Origin: Pedobacter kyonggii
GTDB lineage: Bacteria > Bacteroidota > Bacteroidia > Sphingobacteriales > Sphingobacteriaceae
NCBI RefSeq assembly: GCF_004310665.1
Contig: NZ_SIXF01000043.1
Coordinates: forward strand, 1 to 35,663
Length of the DNA stretch: 35,663 nt
Reading direction: 5' to 3'
Shown in pieces: positions 1 through 7,595 of this stretch. Every line of letters begins with the position of its first letter. Within the stretch, counting starts at the first letter, position 1. Under the pieces are notes generated by a model, which saw nothing but the letters and a program-made list of their open reading frames with translations, did no database searches and had not been told where the DNA came from. Made by a program: the position numbers and the translations under genes.

Positions 1-107
1 CCACAGAGAAAAACAGATTTAAGGGAGTAGAAAACATCCTTCCAGGAATACTTGCTTTGGGCAGCAACGCAGGGCAGATGTGCATGGCAAAGTTTATCGA
101 TTTCTAA
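1..107 (+). CDS. 3' end of an unidentified gene (partial)
   Basis: An open frame enters from the left edge (codons in phase with base 3) and stops with TAA at 105-107. The last ~34 residues read as ordinary protein and include the stretch ILPGILALGSNAGQMCMAKF. I do not recognise the family with confidence. The small-residue-rich LGSNAG pattern vaguely recalls the C-terminus of ROK sugar kinases, but this is a guess. A strong intrinsic terminator about 115 bases downstream supports a real plus-strand gene ending here. Confidence 0.5.
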   Translation, partial: TEKNRFKGVENILPGILALGSNAGQMCMAKFIDF

Positions 108-221
108 TTTGTTTAAGTAGTCAAAAACAAAATTTATGCCTCCGAAAGAGGATATTGGATTTGAATTTATTATTTTCACAGCAGTAATATTGGTCAACAC
201 TAATTTAAGTGAATATTACCT

Positions 222-266
222 TGCTGCAAAACATTATTTATCAAGGTTTTGCAGCATTTTTTTTTT
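222..266 (+). terminator. Intrinsic terminator after the left-edge partial gene
   Basis: A perfect 11-bp stem (TGCTGCAAAAC at 222-232 with GTTTTGCAGCA at 246-256) has a 13-base loop and is followed by ten T. It is the strongest terminator in this part of the window and separates the left-edge gene from the mannosidase genes. The rest of 108-456 holds an interrupted AT-rich inverted repeat (184-191 with 212-219) and the palindrome at 402-415, and no gene that I can see. Confidence 0.85.
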
Positions 267-401
267 ATAACATGCGGACATTAGGAGCTATCGGATGACA
301 CTCTCTAGCTTCAAAAGCCTATTATCTCCCTATAATTGACTAAATTCAATGCTTTTACTTAATTTCAACACATTTCTTTGTTGATTTTAGAAGAAAGTAA
401 C

Positions 402-415
402 GTAAAACGTTTTAC
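402..415. promoter_or_regulatory. LacI-type operator palindrome upstream of the GH92 gene
   Basis: GTAAAACGTTTTAC is a perfect 14-bp palindrome with the central CG step typical of LacI/GalR-family operators. It lies 41 bases before the GH92 start codon, where a repressor would occlude the promoter. No LacI-type regulator gene is in the window, so the cognate protein would be encoded elsewhere. The palindrome is seen directly; the family assignment is inferred from its shape. Confidence 0.55.
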
Positions 416-456
416 TTTTAGGCTTTAAATTCTAATGTAAGAAATTATAAGCACAC

Positions 457-2715
457 ATGCAGTTCAAGAAAACCTCGTCTATTCTATTTCTAACGGCCTC
501 TCTATTCTCCCTTAATGCAGCTGCGCAGCAGAACACCAAACTTACCCAGTATATAGATCCATTAATCGGATCAGCAAAACACGGTCATGTTTTTGTAGGT
601 GCAAATGTTCCTTTTGGTGCAGTTCAGCTCGGACCGAATAACATTTTTGAAGGCTGGGACTGGTGCAGTGGGTATAATTATGTTAGTAATACCATTACAG
701 GTTTTGCACATACGCATTTAAGTGGTACCGGAATCGGCGATTTGGGCGATATTTCGATCATGCCTGCAACGGGTAAATTACTGCTCGAGAAAGGTAAAAC
801 AGCCGAAGATCAGAACGGCTACCTGTCTAAATTCTCGCATCAAAATGAAATAGCCAAAGCTGGTTATTACAGTGTATTACTTGATAGGTACCAGATTAAA
901 GCCGAACTAACAGCAACCGAAAGGGTAGGTTTTCACCAATATACTTTTAAAAAAGGTGCTGAAAACCCACATATCATTATCGATTTGATAGAAGGCATAG
1001 GCTGGGATGCACCTGTATCGGCATCATTTAAGCAGCTCGATGCTACCACTATTGTTGGGTATCGTAATTCGAAAGGTTGGGCCAACGATCAGCGTTTGTA
1101 TTTTGTAATTAAACTTTCACAACCGATTAAAAGTATTGCCTTATATGATAGCACAGTGGTTAAAAGTGGTGTAGCATTATCAGGCAAAAAACTAAAAGCT
1201 GCGGTAAACTTTAATGCCATAAATCAAGACAAACTACAGATTAAAGTTGCTTTATCTCCGGTAAGCATTGAAAATGCCATTTTAAATCTAAAAACAGAGT
1301 TGCCAGACTGGGATTTTACCACCACAGTTAAAAACAGTGATGCGAAATGGGAGAAAGAACTGGCCAAGGTGAAAATTGAGGCTTCAAACACGACCAAAAA
1401 GATATTTTATACCGCTTTGTATCATACTATGGTTGCCCCATCACTTTTTAACGATGTAAACAAAGATTACCTCGGTACAGATAAAAAGGTATACAAAAAG
1501 GCCAGTTTTAATAATTTAACTACCTTTTCACTTTGGGATACGTACCGTGCAGCAAACCCGCTTTTCACTATCCTGCACCAGGATAAGGTAAACGATGTGG
1601 TAAATACCATGTTGGCTATCTATAAACAACAGGGTAAACTACCCGTTTGGCATTTAATGGGCAGTGAAACCAATACCATGGTGGGCTACCATGCCGTTCC
1701 GGTTATTGTTGATGCTTACTTAAAGGGGTACCGTGGCTTTGATGTAAATCTGGCATACGAAGCAATAAAACAATCGGCCATGCAAAAAACAGATGGAATC
1801 GAATACATTCAGGAGCTTAAATACATTCCTGCTGATAAAATAAACGAATCAGTAGGTAAGGCTTTGGAGTATGCTATTGACGATTATTGCATTGCACAAA
1901 TGGCTAAGGCACTGAATAAAACAGCAGATTACACTTACTTTAGTAAAAGATCGAAACTGTATAGTTTATATTTCGATCCGAGTGTTCAGTTTATGCGGGG
2001 TAAACTTGCCAACGGAAACTGGAGAAGCCCATTCGATCCATTTTCATCCAAACACCGTGAAGATGACTATGTAGAAGGGAATGCCTGGCAATATACCTGG
2101 CTGGTGCCGCAAGATGTAGAAGGGTTGATTAATCTTTTTGGAGGGGATAGAGCTTTTATCAATAAACTCGACTCGCTATTTACCTTACCCTTAGATTTGG
2201 GAACCAACGGTTCGCCGGATATTAGTGGATTGATCGGTAATTATGCCCAAGGAAATGAACCCAACCACCACATTCCTTATTTATATACTTACGCAGGCCA
2301 GCCATGGAAAACTGCCGACCTGATCCGTAAAATCGACAAAGATTTTTATTCTTCAAAACCGGATGGTTTGTGTGGTAACGAAGATGTAGGCCAAATGAGC
2401 GCCTGGTATATTTTTTCGGCAATGGGTTTCTATCCTGTAAATCCGGCCAACGGGGCTTACGTTTTCGGAACGCCATTAGTTAATGGTGCGATCATTTCGC
2501 TACCTGGGAATAAGAAATTCAATATAAAGGTTGTGGGTAATAATGCGGAGAATAAGTACATTCAGAAAATTGTACTGAATGGCAAAGCTTATACTAAATC
2601 ATATATCCTGCATAAAACCATAACAGCTGGCGGAAATATGCAAATTTATATGGACAATAAACCATCAGCAACCTGGGGAGTAAAACAAGAGGACAGACCG
2701 GTTTCTGGAAAATAA
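457..2715 (+). CDS. Secreted GH92 exo-alpha-mannosidase
   Basis: This is a calcium-dependent glycoside hydrolase family 92 enzyme, likely an alpha-1,2- (or -1,3/-1,6-) mannosidase that trims mannose from high-mannose glycans. It is 752 aa, the usual family length. Residues 1-24 form a signal peptide ending near AAAQQ. The family landmarks appear in order: DPLIGSAKHGHVFVGANVPFG (28-50 region), GFAHTHLSGTG, FSLWDTYRAANPL, EGNAWQYTWLVPQDV, GNEPNHHIPYLY and GNEDVGQMSAWY. By family precedent the general acid is E601 (in GNEPNHH) and the base region includes D643 (in GNED). Export to the periplasm is expected. It precedes a GH2 enzyme on the same strand by 96 bases and follows a LacI-type palindrome, suggesting a sugar-responsive pair. 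The linkage preference cannot be read from the sequence. Confidence 0.95.
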   Translation: MQFKKTSSILFLTASLFSLNAAAQQNTKLTQYIDPLIGSAKHGHVFVGANVPFGAVQLGPNNIFEGWDWCSGYNYVSNTITGFAHTHLSGTGIGDLGDISIMPATGKLLLEKGKTAEDQNGYLSKFSHQNEIAKAGYYSVLLDRYQIKAELTATERVGFHQYTFKKGAENPHIIIDLIEGIGWDAPVSASFKQLDATTIVGYRNSKGWANDQRLYFVIKLSQPIKSIALYDSTVVKSGVALSGKKLKAAVNFNAINQDKLQIKVALSPVSIENAILNLKTELPDWDFTTTVKNSDAKWEKELAKVKIEASNTTKKIFYTALYHTMVAPSLFNDVNKDYLGTDKKVYKKASFNNLTTFSLWDTYRAANPLFTILHQDKVNDVVNTMLAIYKQQGKLPVWHLMGSETNTMVGYHAVPVIVDAYLKGYRGFDVNLAYEAIKQSAMQKTDGIEYIQELKYIPADKINESVGKALEYAIDDYCIAQMAKALNKTADYTYFSKRSKLYSLYFDPSVQFMRGKLANGNWRSPFDPFSSKHREDDYVEGNAWQYTWLVPQDVEGLINLFGGDRAFINKLDSLFTLPLDLGTNGSPDISGLIGNYAQGNEPNHHIPYLYTYAGQPWKTADLIRKIDKDFYSSKPDGLCGNEDVGQMSAWYIFSAMGFYPVNPANGAYVFGTPLVNGAIISLPGNKKFNIKVVGNNAENKYIQKIVLNGKAYTKSYILHKTITAGGNMQIYMDNKPSATWGVKQEDRPVSGK

Positions 2716-2732
2716 ATGCTAAACAAAAATGT

Positions 2733-2764
2733 AAAAGTCGGGGCAAGTTTTCCCGACTTTTGCA
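2733..2764 (+). terminator. Weak terminator or attenuator between the GH92 and GH2 genes
   Basis: A 10-bp perfect stem (AAAAGTCGGG at 2733-2742, CCCGACTTTT at 2752-2761) with a 9-base loop follows the GH92 stop by 17 bases. The T-run is mostly inside the stem, so read-through into the GH2 gene is plausible and would set a lower level of the second enzyme. Confidence 0.6.
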
Positions 2765-2811
2765 TTAAAAATTAACTAAAAGAATAATATCAATTATAAG
2801 ATCCCAAATAA

Positions 2812-5418
2812 ATGAGGAAACTATTTCTACTTCTCTTACTCTGTTCGGCTTTGACCGTAAATGCACAACAGCGCTATGAACTAAATTCGGGTTGGGTTTG
2901 TACCAATATCAAAGATGCTCAATCTACTGGTTCAGAAATTTCGAAAACAGGTTTTTCGCTTAACAGTTGGATACCTGCAACTGTACCAGGAACAGTATTA
3001 ACCACTTTGTTGAACAACAAAAAAGTACCCGATCCATTTTATGGAATGAACAATGAGAAAATTCCTGATGTATATAAAACAGGAAACGATTATTACACGT
3101 ATTGGTTTGTAAAGGATTTTGAAGAGCGCGCTGTGGGTAATGAACAGGTTTGGTTGCAGTTTAGGGGAATAAATTACAAAGCCGAAATTTATTTAAACGG
3201 AAAAAAAGTTAATCCAAAAACCCAGGTGGGTATGCACCTTAGGGCGCAATACAACATCACTAAACTTTTATCTCCGACTGGAAAAAACAGACTCGCTGTA
3301 ATTGTTTATCCTCCGGATTTTCCAGGTAACCCGAACGGTGGCCAGGGTGGTGATGGCACTATTGCCAAAGGTTTAACCACACAATATACAGCCGGTTGGG
3401 ATTGGATTCAACCTACGCGTGATCGTAACACAGGTATTTGGGATAAGGTGACCATCGAGAAAACAAAAAGCATCAATATCCTGAACCCACAGGTAATTAC
3501 CTTGGTTCCAGGCAAGCGCTTACCAGAAGGGAAACAAAATCCTGCTACCGTTAAAGTTTCGGTTGAAGTTGAAAATCCAACAGGTCAGGCGGTTTCGGGT
3601 ACTTTACAATATCAAATTGCCGGAAAATTGGTTAAACAGCCAACAACTGTCGCGGCGAATAAAACAACTTTAGTCAAACTTGCTGATTTACAGCTCGCAA
3701 ATCCTAAATTATGGTGGCCAAGCGGATATGGACCGCAGAACCTCTATGATGTGAAGATCGAATTTATAGCGGCCAATCAGGTTTTGGATCAGGAACAGCT
3801 TAAAGTGGGTGTTCGCCAGATAGATAATATCTGGAACGAGCACACCAGAAGCATGGGCGCTTTTGTAAACGGGCAAAAGATTTTTATTAAAGGTGGTAAC
3901 TGGATTATTTCTGATGCGATGCTCCGTTTTAGCGATGCCCGTTACGATGCTGAAGTGCGTTATCATAAAGATATGAACCTCAACCTGATCAGGATTTGGG
4001 GAGGAGCAATTTTAGAAAGACCTGAGTTTTACAACGCTTGTGATAAATATGGTTTGCTGGTTTTTCAGGATTTCTGGTTTAGTGGCGATTGCAATGGCCG
4101 TTGGGTAGATCCAATGAAAAAAGAAGATCAATGGACACGCAGAAATTATCCTGATGATCATCATTTAACCTTAACAGCCATTGAAGATCAGATCAAGATG
4201 ATCAGAAACCATGCTTCACTTGCTTTTTGGTGCGGAGGGAATGAGATTACACCACCAGAAGATATTTTGGAACCTTTAAAGAACGATATTCTGCCGCGCT
4301 TAGATGGAACGAGAAAACTTTTTGATTTCTCCAATAGCGACGAAATGTCTTTCAATTCCATTGGAGGGAACGGTGATGGCCCATATGGCATACAGGATAT
4401 TAAAACTTTTTGGGGTACCAGAACATTTCCCTACAACTCGGAAGTAGGATCGGTAGGGGTGGGCGACTACGTTTCCTTGCTCCGTTTTATTCCAAAAGAA
4501 AACCTGGTTGCGCCACAATACAAAGCTAAGGCCGATTCGGTGTGGGATTACCATAAGTATATCTCTTACGAGCAATACCTTAATCCTTATGGTAAGCCAA
4601 AAAGTGCAGAAGATTTTGCGATGAAGGCTCAATTAGCCAATTACGATCAATACAGGGCATTAATGGAGGGTTTCTCGAACAAAATGTGGGACTGGTATAC
4701 TGGTTCTATCATCTGGAAAACCCAAAACCCCTGGACAGCCATGCGTGGCCAGATGTACGATTATTACCTTGATCCTAATGCCTGTTTATATGGCTTAAGG
4801 AAAGGAAGTGAGCCTTTGCATGTGATGATGAATCCTTTGGATAGTATGGTTACCATCGTGAACAATGGGTTTAGCACGAAAAACAACCTGATGATACAGG
4901 CGAAAGCTTATGATATGGATGGAAAGGATTATTTCTACTCTCAGGCCTTCAATTCGGTTGGTCCATCTTCGGTGAGAAGACTTTTTCCTATGAACGAGTT
5001 CTTAGCCAAACTGGATAAAAAAGAAGGTGTATTTGTTTCCTTAAGGATTTTAGACCAGAAGCAAAATATACTGAGCGAGAATATTTATTGGCTTCCAGGT
5101 AAAGATGGCGAATATTCAGGTTTAAAAAGCATGAAACAAGGGCCGTTAAAAGTTGCAGCAGTTGATCAGAAAAACGGCAAGGTAGCAGTTACTTTAAGCA
5201 ATGCAAATGGCAATCCAGTAGCATTTTTTAACCGAGTTGCTTTAATAAATGGCAATACAGGTGAACGCGTGCTTCCTGCTTTTTATGATGATAACTACGT
5301 AAGTATTTTGCCTGGCGAAAGTAAAACGGTAACTGTAGAATATACAGGGAAACAAAGTAATCTGGCTGTAGAAGTGTACGGTTGGAATGTTGAAAAGCAG
5401 AAGGTTAATATTCAATAG
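2812..5418 (+). CDS. Secreted GH2 beta-mannosidase / exo-beta-glucosaminidase-type hydrolase
   Basis: An 868-aa glycoside hydrolase family 2 protein with signal peptide (residues 1-18, ending VNAQQ). Order of domains: N-terminal jelly-roll sugar-binding domain (about 30-215, with AGWDWIQPTRDRNTGIWD), Ig-like linker, and a TIM barrel (about 350-650) with KGGNWI and NLIRIWGG. The acid/base is E478 in WCGGNE and the nucleophile is E544 in YNSEVGS. Ig-like C-terminal domains follow. The AGWDWIQP and SEVGS signatures place it in the GH2 branch holding mannosylglycoprotein endo-beta-mannosidases and exo-beta-D-glucosaminidases rather than beta-galactosidases. Beside a GH92 alpha-mannosidase, action on the Man-beta-GlcNAc core of N-glycans is a reasonable inference; the exact substrate is unproven. 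Confidence 0.9.
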   Translation: MRKLFLLLLLCSALTVNAQQRYELNSGWVCTNIKDAQSTGSEISKTGFSLNSWIPATVPGTVLTTLLNNKKVPDPFYGMNNEKIPDVYKTGNDYYTYWFVKDFEERAVGNEQVWLQFRGINYKAEIYLNGKKVNPKTQVGMHLRAQYNITKLLSPTGKNRLAVIVYPPDFPGNPNGGQGGDGTIAKGLTTQYTAGWDWIQPTRDRNTGIWDKVTIEKTKSINILNPQVITLVPGKRLPEGKQNPATVKVSVEVENPTGQAVSGTLQYQIAGKLVKQPTTVAANKTTLVKLADLQLANPKLWWPSGYGPQNLYDVKIEFIAANQVLDQEQLKVGVRQIDNIWNEHTRSMGAFVNGQKIFIKGGNWIISDAMLRFSDARYDAEVRYHKDMNLNLIRIWGGAILERPEFYNACDKYGLLVFQDFWFSGDCNGRWVDPMKKEDQWTRRNYPDDHHLTLTAIEDQIKMIRNHASLAFWCGGNEITPPEDILEPLKNDILPRLDGTRKLFDFSNSDEMSFNSIGGNGDGPYGIQDIKTFWGTRTFPYNSEVGSVGVGDYVSLLRFIPKENLVAPQYKAKADSVWDYHKYISYEQYLNPYGKPKSAEDFAMKAQLANYDQYRALMEGFSNKMWDWYTGSIIWKTQNPWTAMRGQMYDYYLDPNACLYGLRKGSEPLHVMMNPLDSMVTIVNNGFSTKNNLMIQAKAYDMDGKDYFYSQAFNSVGPSSVRRLFPMNEFLAKLDKKEGVFVSLRILDQKQNILSENIYWLPGKDGEYSGLKSMKQGPLKVAAVDQKNGKVAVTLSNANGNPVAFFNRVALINGNTGERVLPAFYDDNYVSILPGESKTVTVEYTGKQSNLAVEVYGWNVEKQKVNIQ

Positions 5419-5429
5419 TAGCAAAGAAT

Positions 5430-5456
5430 CGTCATTGCGAGGTACGAAGCAATCTT
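5430..5456. repeat. Interspersed extragenic repeat, GTCATTGCGAG family
   Basis: A short element that begins CGTCATTGCGAG and ends GAAGCAATCTT. The same two ends occur at 22439-22479 with a longer middle. It starts 12 bases after the GH2 stop. Such elements are common in Pedobacter-like genomes as scattered, usually palindromic, extragenic repeats; here the right arm is missing. Confidence 0.5.
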
Positions 5457-5485
5457 AAAAAGCTGATTAAAAACTAGTTAAATTG

Positions 5486-5586
5486 TTTTTTTTGGAAATG
5501 TTGGGTTCTGTTGTCGTGGAGGATCGTAGCCCTGCTATCTCTGCAAGTCCTCGCTGCGCTCCGGGCTTTTCGCTTTATCAGGTTTA
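5486..5586 (+). repeat. Interspersed repeat, copy A (inverted partner at 10926-11032)
   Basis: About 100 bp sharing ordered blocks with the reverse complement of 10926-11032: TTTTTGGAAATG, GTAGCCCTGCTAT, CAAGTCCTC, CTCCGGGCTTTTCG and TATCAGGTTTA. The longest identical run is CTCCGGGCTTTTCG (5559-5572). No transposase or target-site duplication is visible. Interruptions between blocks vary in length, suggesting an old non-autonomous dispersed element. Confidence 0.7.
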
Positions 5587-5643
5587 ACAGAGGTGAATGC
5601 TTCAAAATAGCGATAGATCCGCGTTAGGGATTGTAAGGGTTCA

Positions 5644-5721
5644 GTACCGATTTTTCATCGGTACCGGAGCGAAGCGCAGCCCTGCAAAGCCCGACCCAAT
5701 CCCGTATTTCACGGGATTGGG
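5644..5721. repeat. Two perfect hairpins in a non-coding repeat region
   Basis: GTACCGAT/ATCGGTAC (5644-5651 and 5657-5664, 5-base loop) is followed by an 11-bp perfect stem CCCAATCCCGT/ACGGGATTGGG (5695-5705 and 5711-5721, 5-base loop). With copy A of the repeat just upstream they fill the 423-base gap between the GH2 gene and the ferredoxin gene. I find no credible gene in this gap. The hairpins could be part of a dispersed element or a structured RNA. Confidence 0.5.
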
Positions 5722-5787
5722 TAACGCCCATATCAATTGTAATATTATATTAACAACTTACAGTTCTCAATCAGAGGCTATATAAAG

Positions 5788-5819
5788 CAAAAAAGGCGAT
5801 ACTTTACATATCGCCTTTT
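5788..5819 (-). terminator. Terminator of the ferredoxin transcript
   Basis: AAAAGGCGAT (5791-5800) pairs with ATCGCCTTTT (5810-5819) around a 9-base loop. Read on the minus strand, the stem ends in six U. It lies 23 bases beyond the ferredoxin stop codon. The As and Ts on both sides would allow weak function in the other direction. Confidence 0.8.
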
Positions 5820-5841
5820 CCATTTTATCTATTTTACAGCA

Positions 5842-6168
5842 TTAGCTTACGCCGTGTAATTTTACTTTTAATCCGTCCATGTTATTGTTTAACTGCAGTT
5901 GGCAGGCTAAACGCGAATTTGGTAACAGATCAGGCAAAGTATCCAACATGGCATACTCATCGTCTGTCATTTCGTTCAGTTTTTCTTCGCCTTCTAACAC
6001 ATCAACACAGCAGGTAGCACATAAGGCCATTCCGCCACAAGTAGCTAGAATATCGTACTCTGATGCTTTTAAAAACTCCATCAGGCTTAAACCCATGTCG
6101 GTTGGTGCAACGTGTTCAGTAACCGAGCCATCCGGCTCTTGCATGTATATATTAATATTGTTTTCCAT
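5842..6168 (-). CDS. Adrenodoxin-type 2Fe-2S ferredoxin
   Basis: A 108-aa electron carrier. Cluster ligands are C44, C50, C53 and C89, in the arrangement C-x5-C-x2-C ... C of vertebrate/bacterial adrenodoxin-type ferredoxins (motif CGGMALCATC). The acidic stretch around 59-76 (EGEEKLNEMTDDE) is where such ferredoxins dock to their reductase. It lies 42 bases downstream of a ferredoxin-NADP reductase gene on the same strand, so the two probably form a reductase-ferredoxin pair for cytoplasmic redox or Fe-S chemistry. The physiological acceptor is unknown. Confidence 0.9.
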   Translation of the reverse strand: MENNINIYMQEPDGSVTEHVAPTDMGLSLMEFLKASEYDILATCGGMALCATCCVDVLEGEEKLNEMTDDEYAMLDTLPDLLPNSRLACQLQLNNNMDGLKVKLHGVS

Positions 6169-6210
6169 TTTTTAGCTTACTTATATTGATTCACAAATAT
6201 AATAGAAAGC

Positions 6211-7221
6211 TTAAAATTCTGAAACTCCGTTTACAGTTGTATATTTCATGGTATATTTAACTCCTGGGTTCATGTAAGAATAAGCACTATGGCTCATTAA
6301 TGCAGCCTCGTGGAAACCACAAAGAATCAGTTTTAGTTTATTGGTGTAAGTGTTGATATCGCCAATAGCATAAATTCCAGGGATGTTTGTCGAATAATCA
6401 TCAACATTAACCTCTATTGCACTTTTGTTGATATTTAAGTTCCAGTCTTCGATCGGGCCTAATTTAGGGCTTAAACCAAACAAAGGAATTAAGTGATCGG
6501 CCTCTACCACAGTTTTTTCCATGGTACGGTTCTGCACAATTTCAACTTGTTCTAGTTTGTCGGTTCCCTGTACTGCCTGAAGATTGCTGTTTAAAATCAA
6601 ATTGATTTTACCGCTTTCTGCCAATGCCATTACTTTAGCAACCGAATCTGGAGCACCACGGAAACTCTCGCTTCTGTGCACCAAAGTTAATTCAGAACAA
6701 ACTTCTGCTAAGTAAATGGTCCAGTCTAAGGCAGAGTCACCACCACCGGCAATCACCATTTTCTGATCGCGGTACTTCTCCGGGTCAAGGATCATATAGT
6801 TTACACCTTTACCATTCTCAAAGTTCTCTAAATTTTCTACAGCAGGTTTACGTGGCTCAAAGCAACCCAAACCACCTGCAATTACCACAACTTTGGCTTC
6901 GATAACAGTACCCATATTGGTCGTTAAAACGAAATCTGCTTCGCCACGCTTTTCTAAACCTTCAATACGCTCGCCTAAAGTAAACGTTGGATGGAAAGGT
7001 TTTGCCTGCTCCATCAAGTTATCGATAAGTTCCTGGGCCAACACAGAAGGATAACCAGGGATATCGTATATCGGTTTTTTAGGGTAAATTTCAGACAGCT
7101 GACCGCCAACCTGAGGCAGGTAGTCAATTAAATGGCAACGCATTTTTAATAAACCGGCTTCAAAAATGGCGAATAAGCCAACCGGACCAGCGCCTATTAC
7201 GGCTATATCAGTAGTGATCAT
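6211..7221 (-). CDS. Thioredoxin-reductase-like ferredoxin-NADP(+) reductase
   Basis: A 336-aa flavoprotein with an FAD dinucleotide fold GAGPVG (10-15), an NADPH-binding motif GGGDSA (159-164) followed by HRSESFRG, and the C-terminal FAD motif GIYAIGDINTY. It has the thioredoxin reductase fold but lacks the redox-active CxxC between the two nucleotide sites. That is the hallmark of the YumC-type ferredoxin/flavodoxin-NADP reductases. Length fits that family (330-350 aa). The downstream ferredoxin gene is its likely partner. A minus-strand -7 box TAACTTTG lies at 7238-7245, just before the start codon. Confidence in the family is high; confidence in NADP over NAD use is moderate. Confidence 0.92.
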   Translation of the reverse strand: MITTDIAVIGAGPVGLFAIFEAGLLKMRCHLIDYLPQVGGQLSEIYPKKPIYDIPGYPSVLAQELIDNLMEQAKPFHPTFTLGERIEGLEKRGEADFVLTTNMGTVIEAKVVVIAGGLGCFEPRKPAVENLENFENGKGVNYMILDPEKYRDQKMVIAGGGDSALDWTIYLAEVCSELTLVHRSESFRGAPDSVAKVMALAESGKINLILNSNLQAVQGTDKLEQVEIVQNRTMEKTVVEADHLIPLFGLSPKLGPIEDWNLNINKSAIEVNVDDYSTNIPGIYAIGDINTYTNKLKLILCGFHEAALMSHSAYSYMNPGVKYTMKYTTVNGVSEF

Positions 7222-7237
7222 TAAAAAAAATTTGACG

Positions 7238-7245
7238 CAAAGTTA
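7238..7245 (-). promoter_or_regulatory. Candidate -7 box for the FNR-ferredoxin operon
   Basis: TAACTTTG on the minus strand matches the Bacteroidota -7 consensus TAnnTTTG exactly and lies about 17 bases before the FNR start codon. No TTTG is seen 19 bases upstream, so the -33 half is poor. Confidence 0.45.
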
Positions 7246-7429
7246 CAAAATAAAGTCTTATCAATCCTGCTATTTAGAAATATTCTAGATAATTTTGTAA
7301 TCCTGTTGTATTCAATATTTTATATGCTTTGCATTGGTGTAAAACAAAAGTTAAGGGTTTTTAGCAGTTTAAAGCAAATTATAATTGGTCTATGGATTTA
7401 GTGGAGTATGGTTTTTTGTATTATAATTT

Positions 7430-7472
7430 GAATGATCGTCATATACAATGAAGTTATGAATGACGATCATTC
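7430..7472. repeat. Perfect 13-bp inverted repeat
   Basis: GAATGATCGTCAT (7430-7442) and ATGACGATCATTC (7460-7472) are exact inverted copies with a 17-base spacer. They lie in the gap between the divergently placed FNR start and the peptidase stop. There is no clear T-run on the minus side where the peptidase transcript would end. It could be a terminator, a protein-binding site or a relic of a dispersed element. Confidence 0.6.
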
Positions 7473-7483
7473 TTTTCCAATCA

Positions 7484-7585
7484 GTCATCCTGAGGAACGA
7501 AGGATCTTTAAGCGATGAAACCGTTCTCCATAGATAAAGATTTGCTTCGCAGAGCCTCCGGGTTCTTCACTGCGTTCAGAATGAC
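7484..7585. repeat. Interspersed extragenic repeat, GTCATCCTGAG family
   Basis: About 100 bp that begins GTCATCCTGAGGAACGAAGG and ends with the reverse complement of a similar start (GTCATTCTGAACGCAGTGAAG). The whole block can fold back on itself. It abuts the 3' end of the peptidase gene (stop at 7596). Elements with these ends are frequent in Sphingobacteriaceae intergenic DNA. With the inverted repeat at 7430-7472 it accounts for most of the 374-base gap. Confidence 0.55.
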
Positions 7586-7595
7586 AAAAAATGCG

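Noticed and set aside
5597-5785. A 62-codon plus-strand ORF (MLQNSDRSALG...)
   Set aside because: It runs through the two perfect hairpins and dispersed-repeat sequence, has no start-site context and no protein-like pattern; such ORFs are by-products of repeats.
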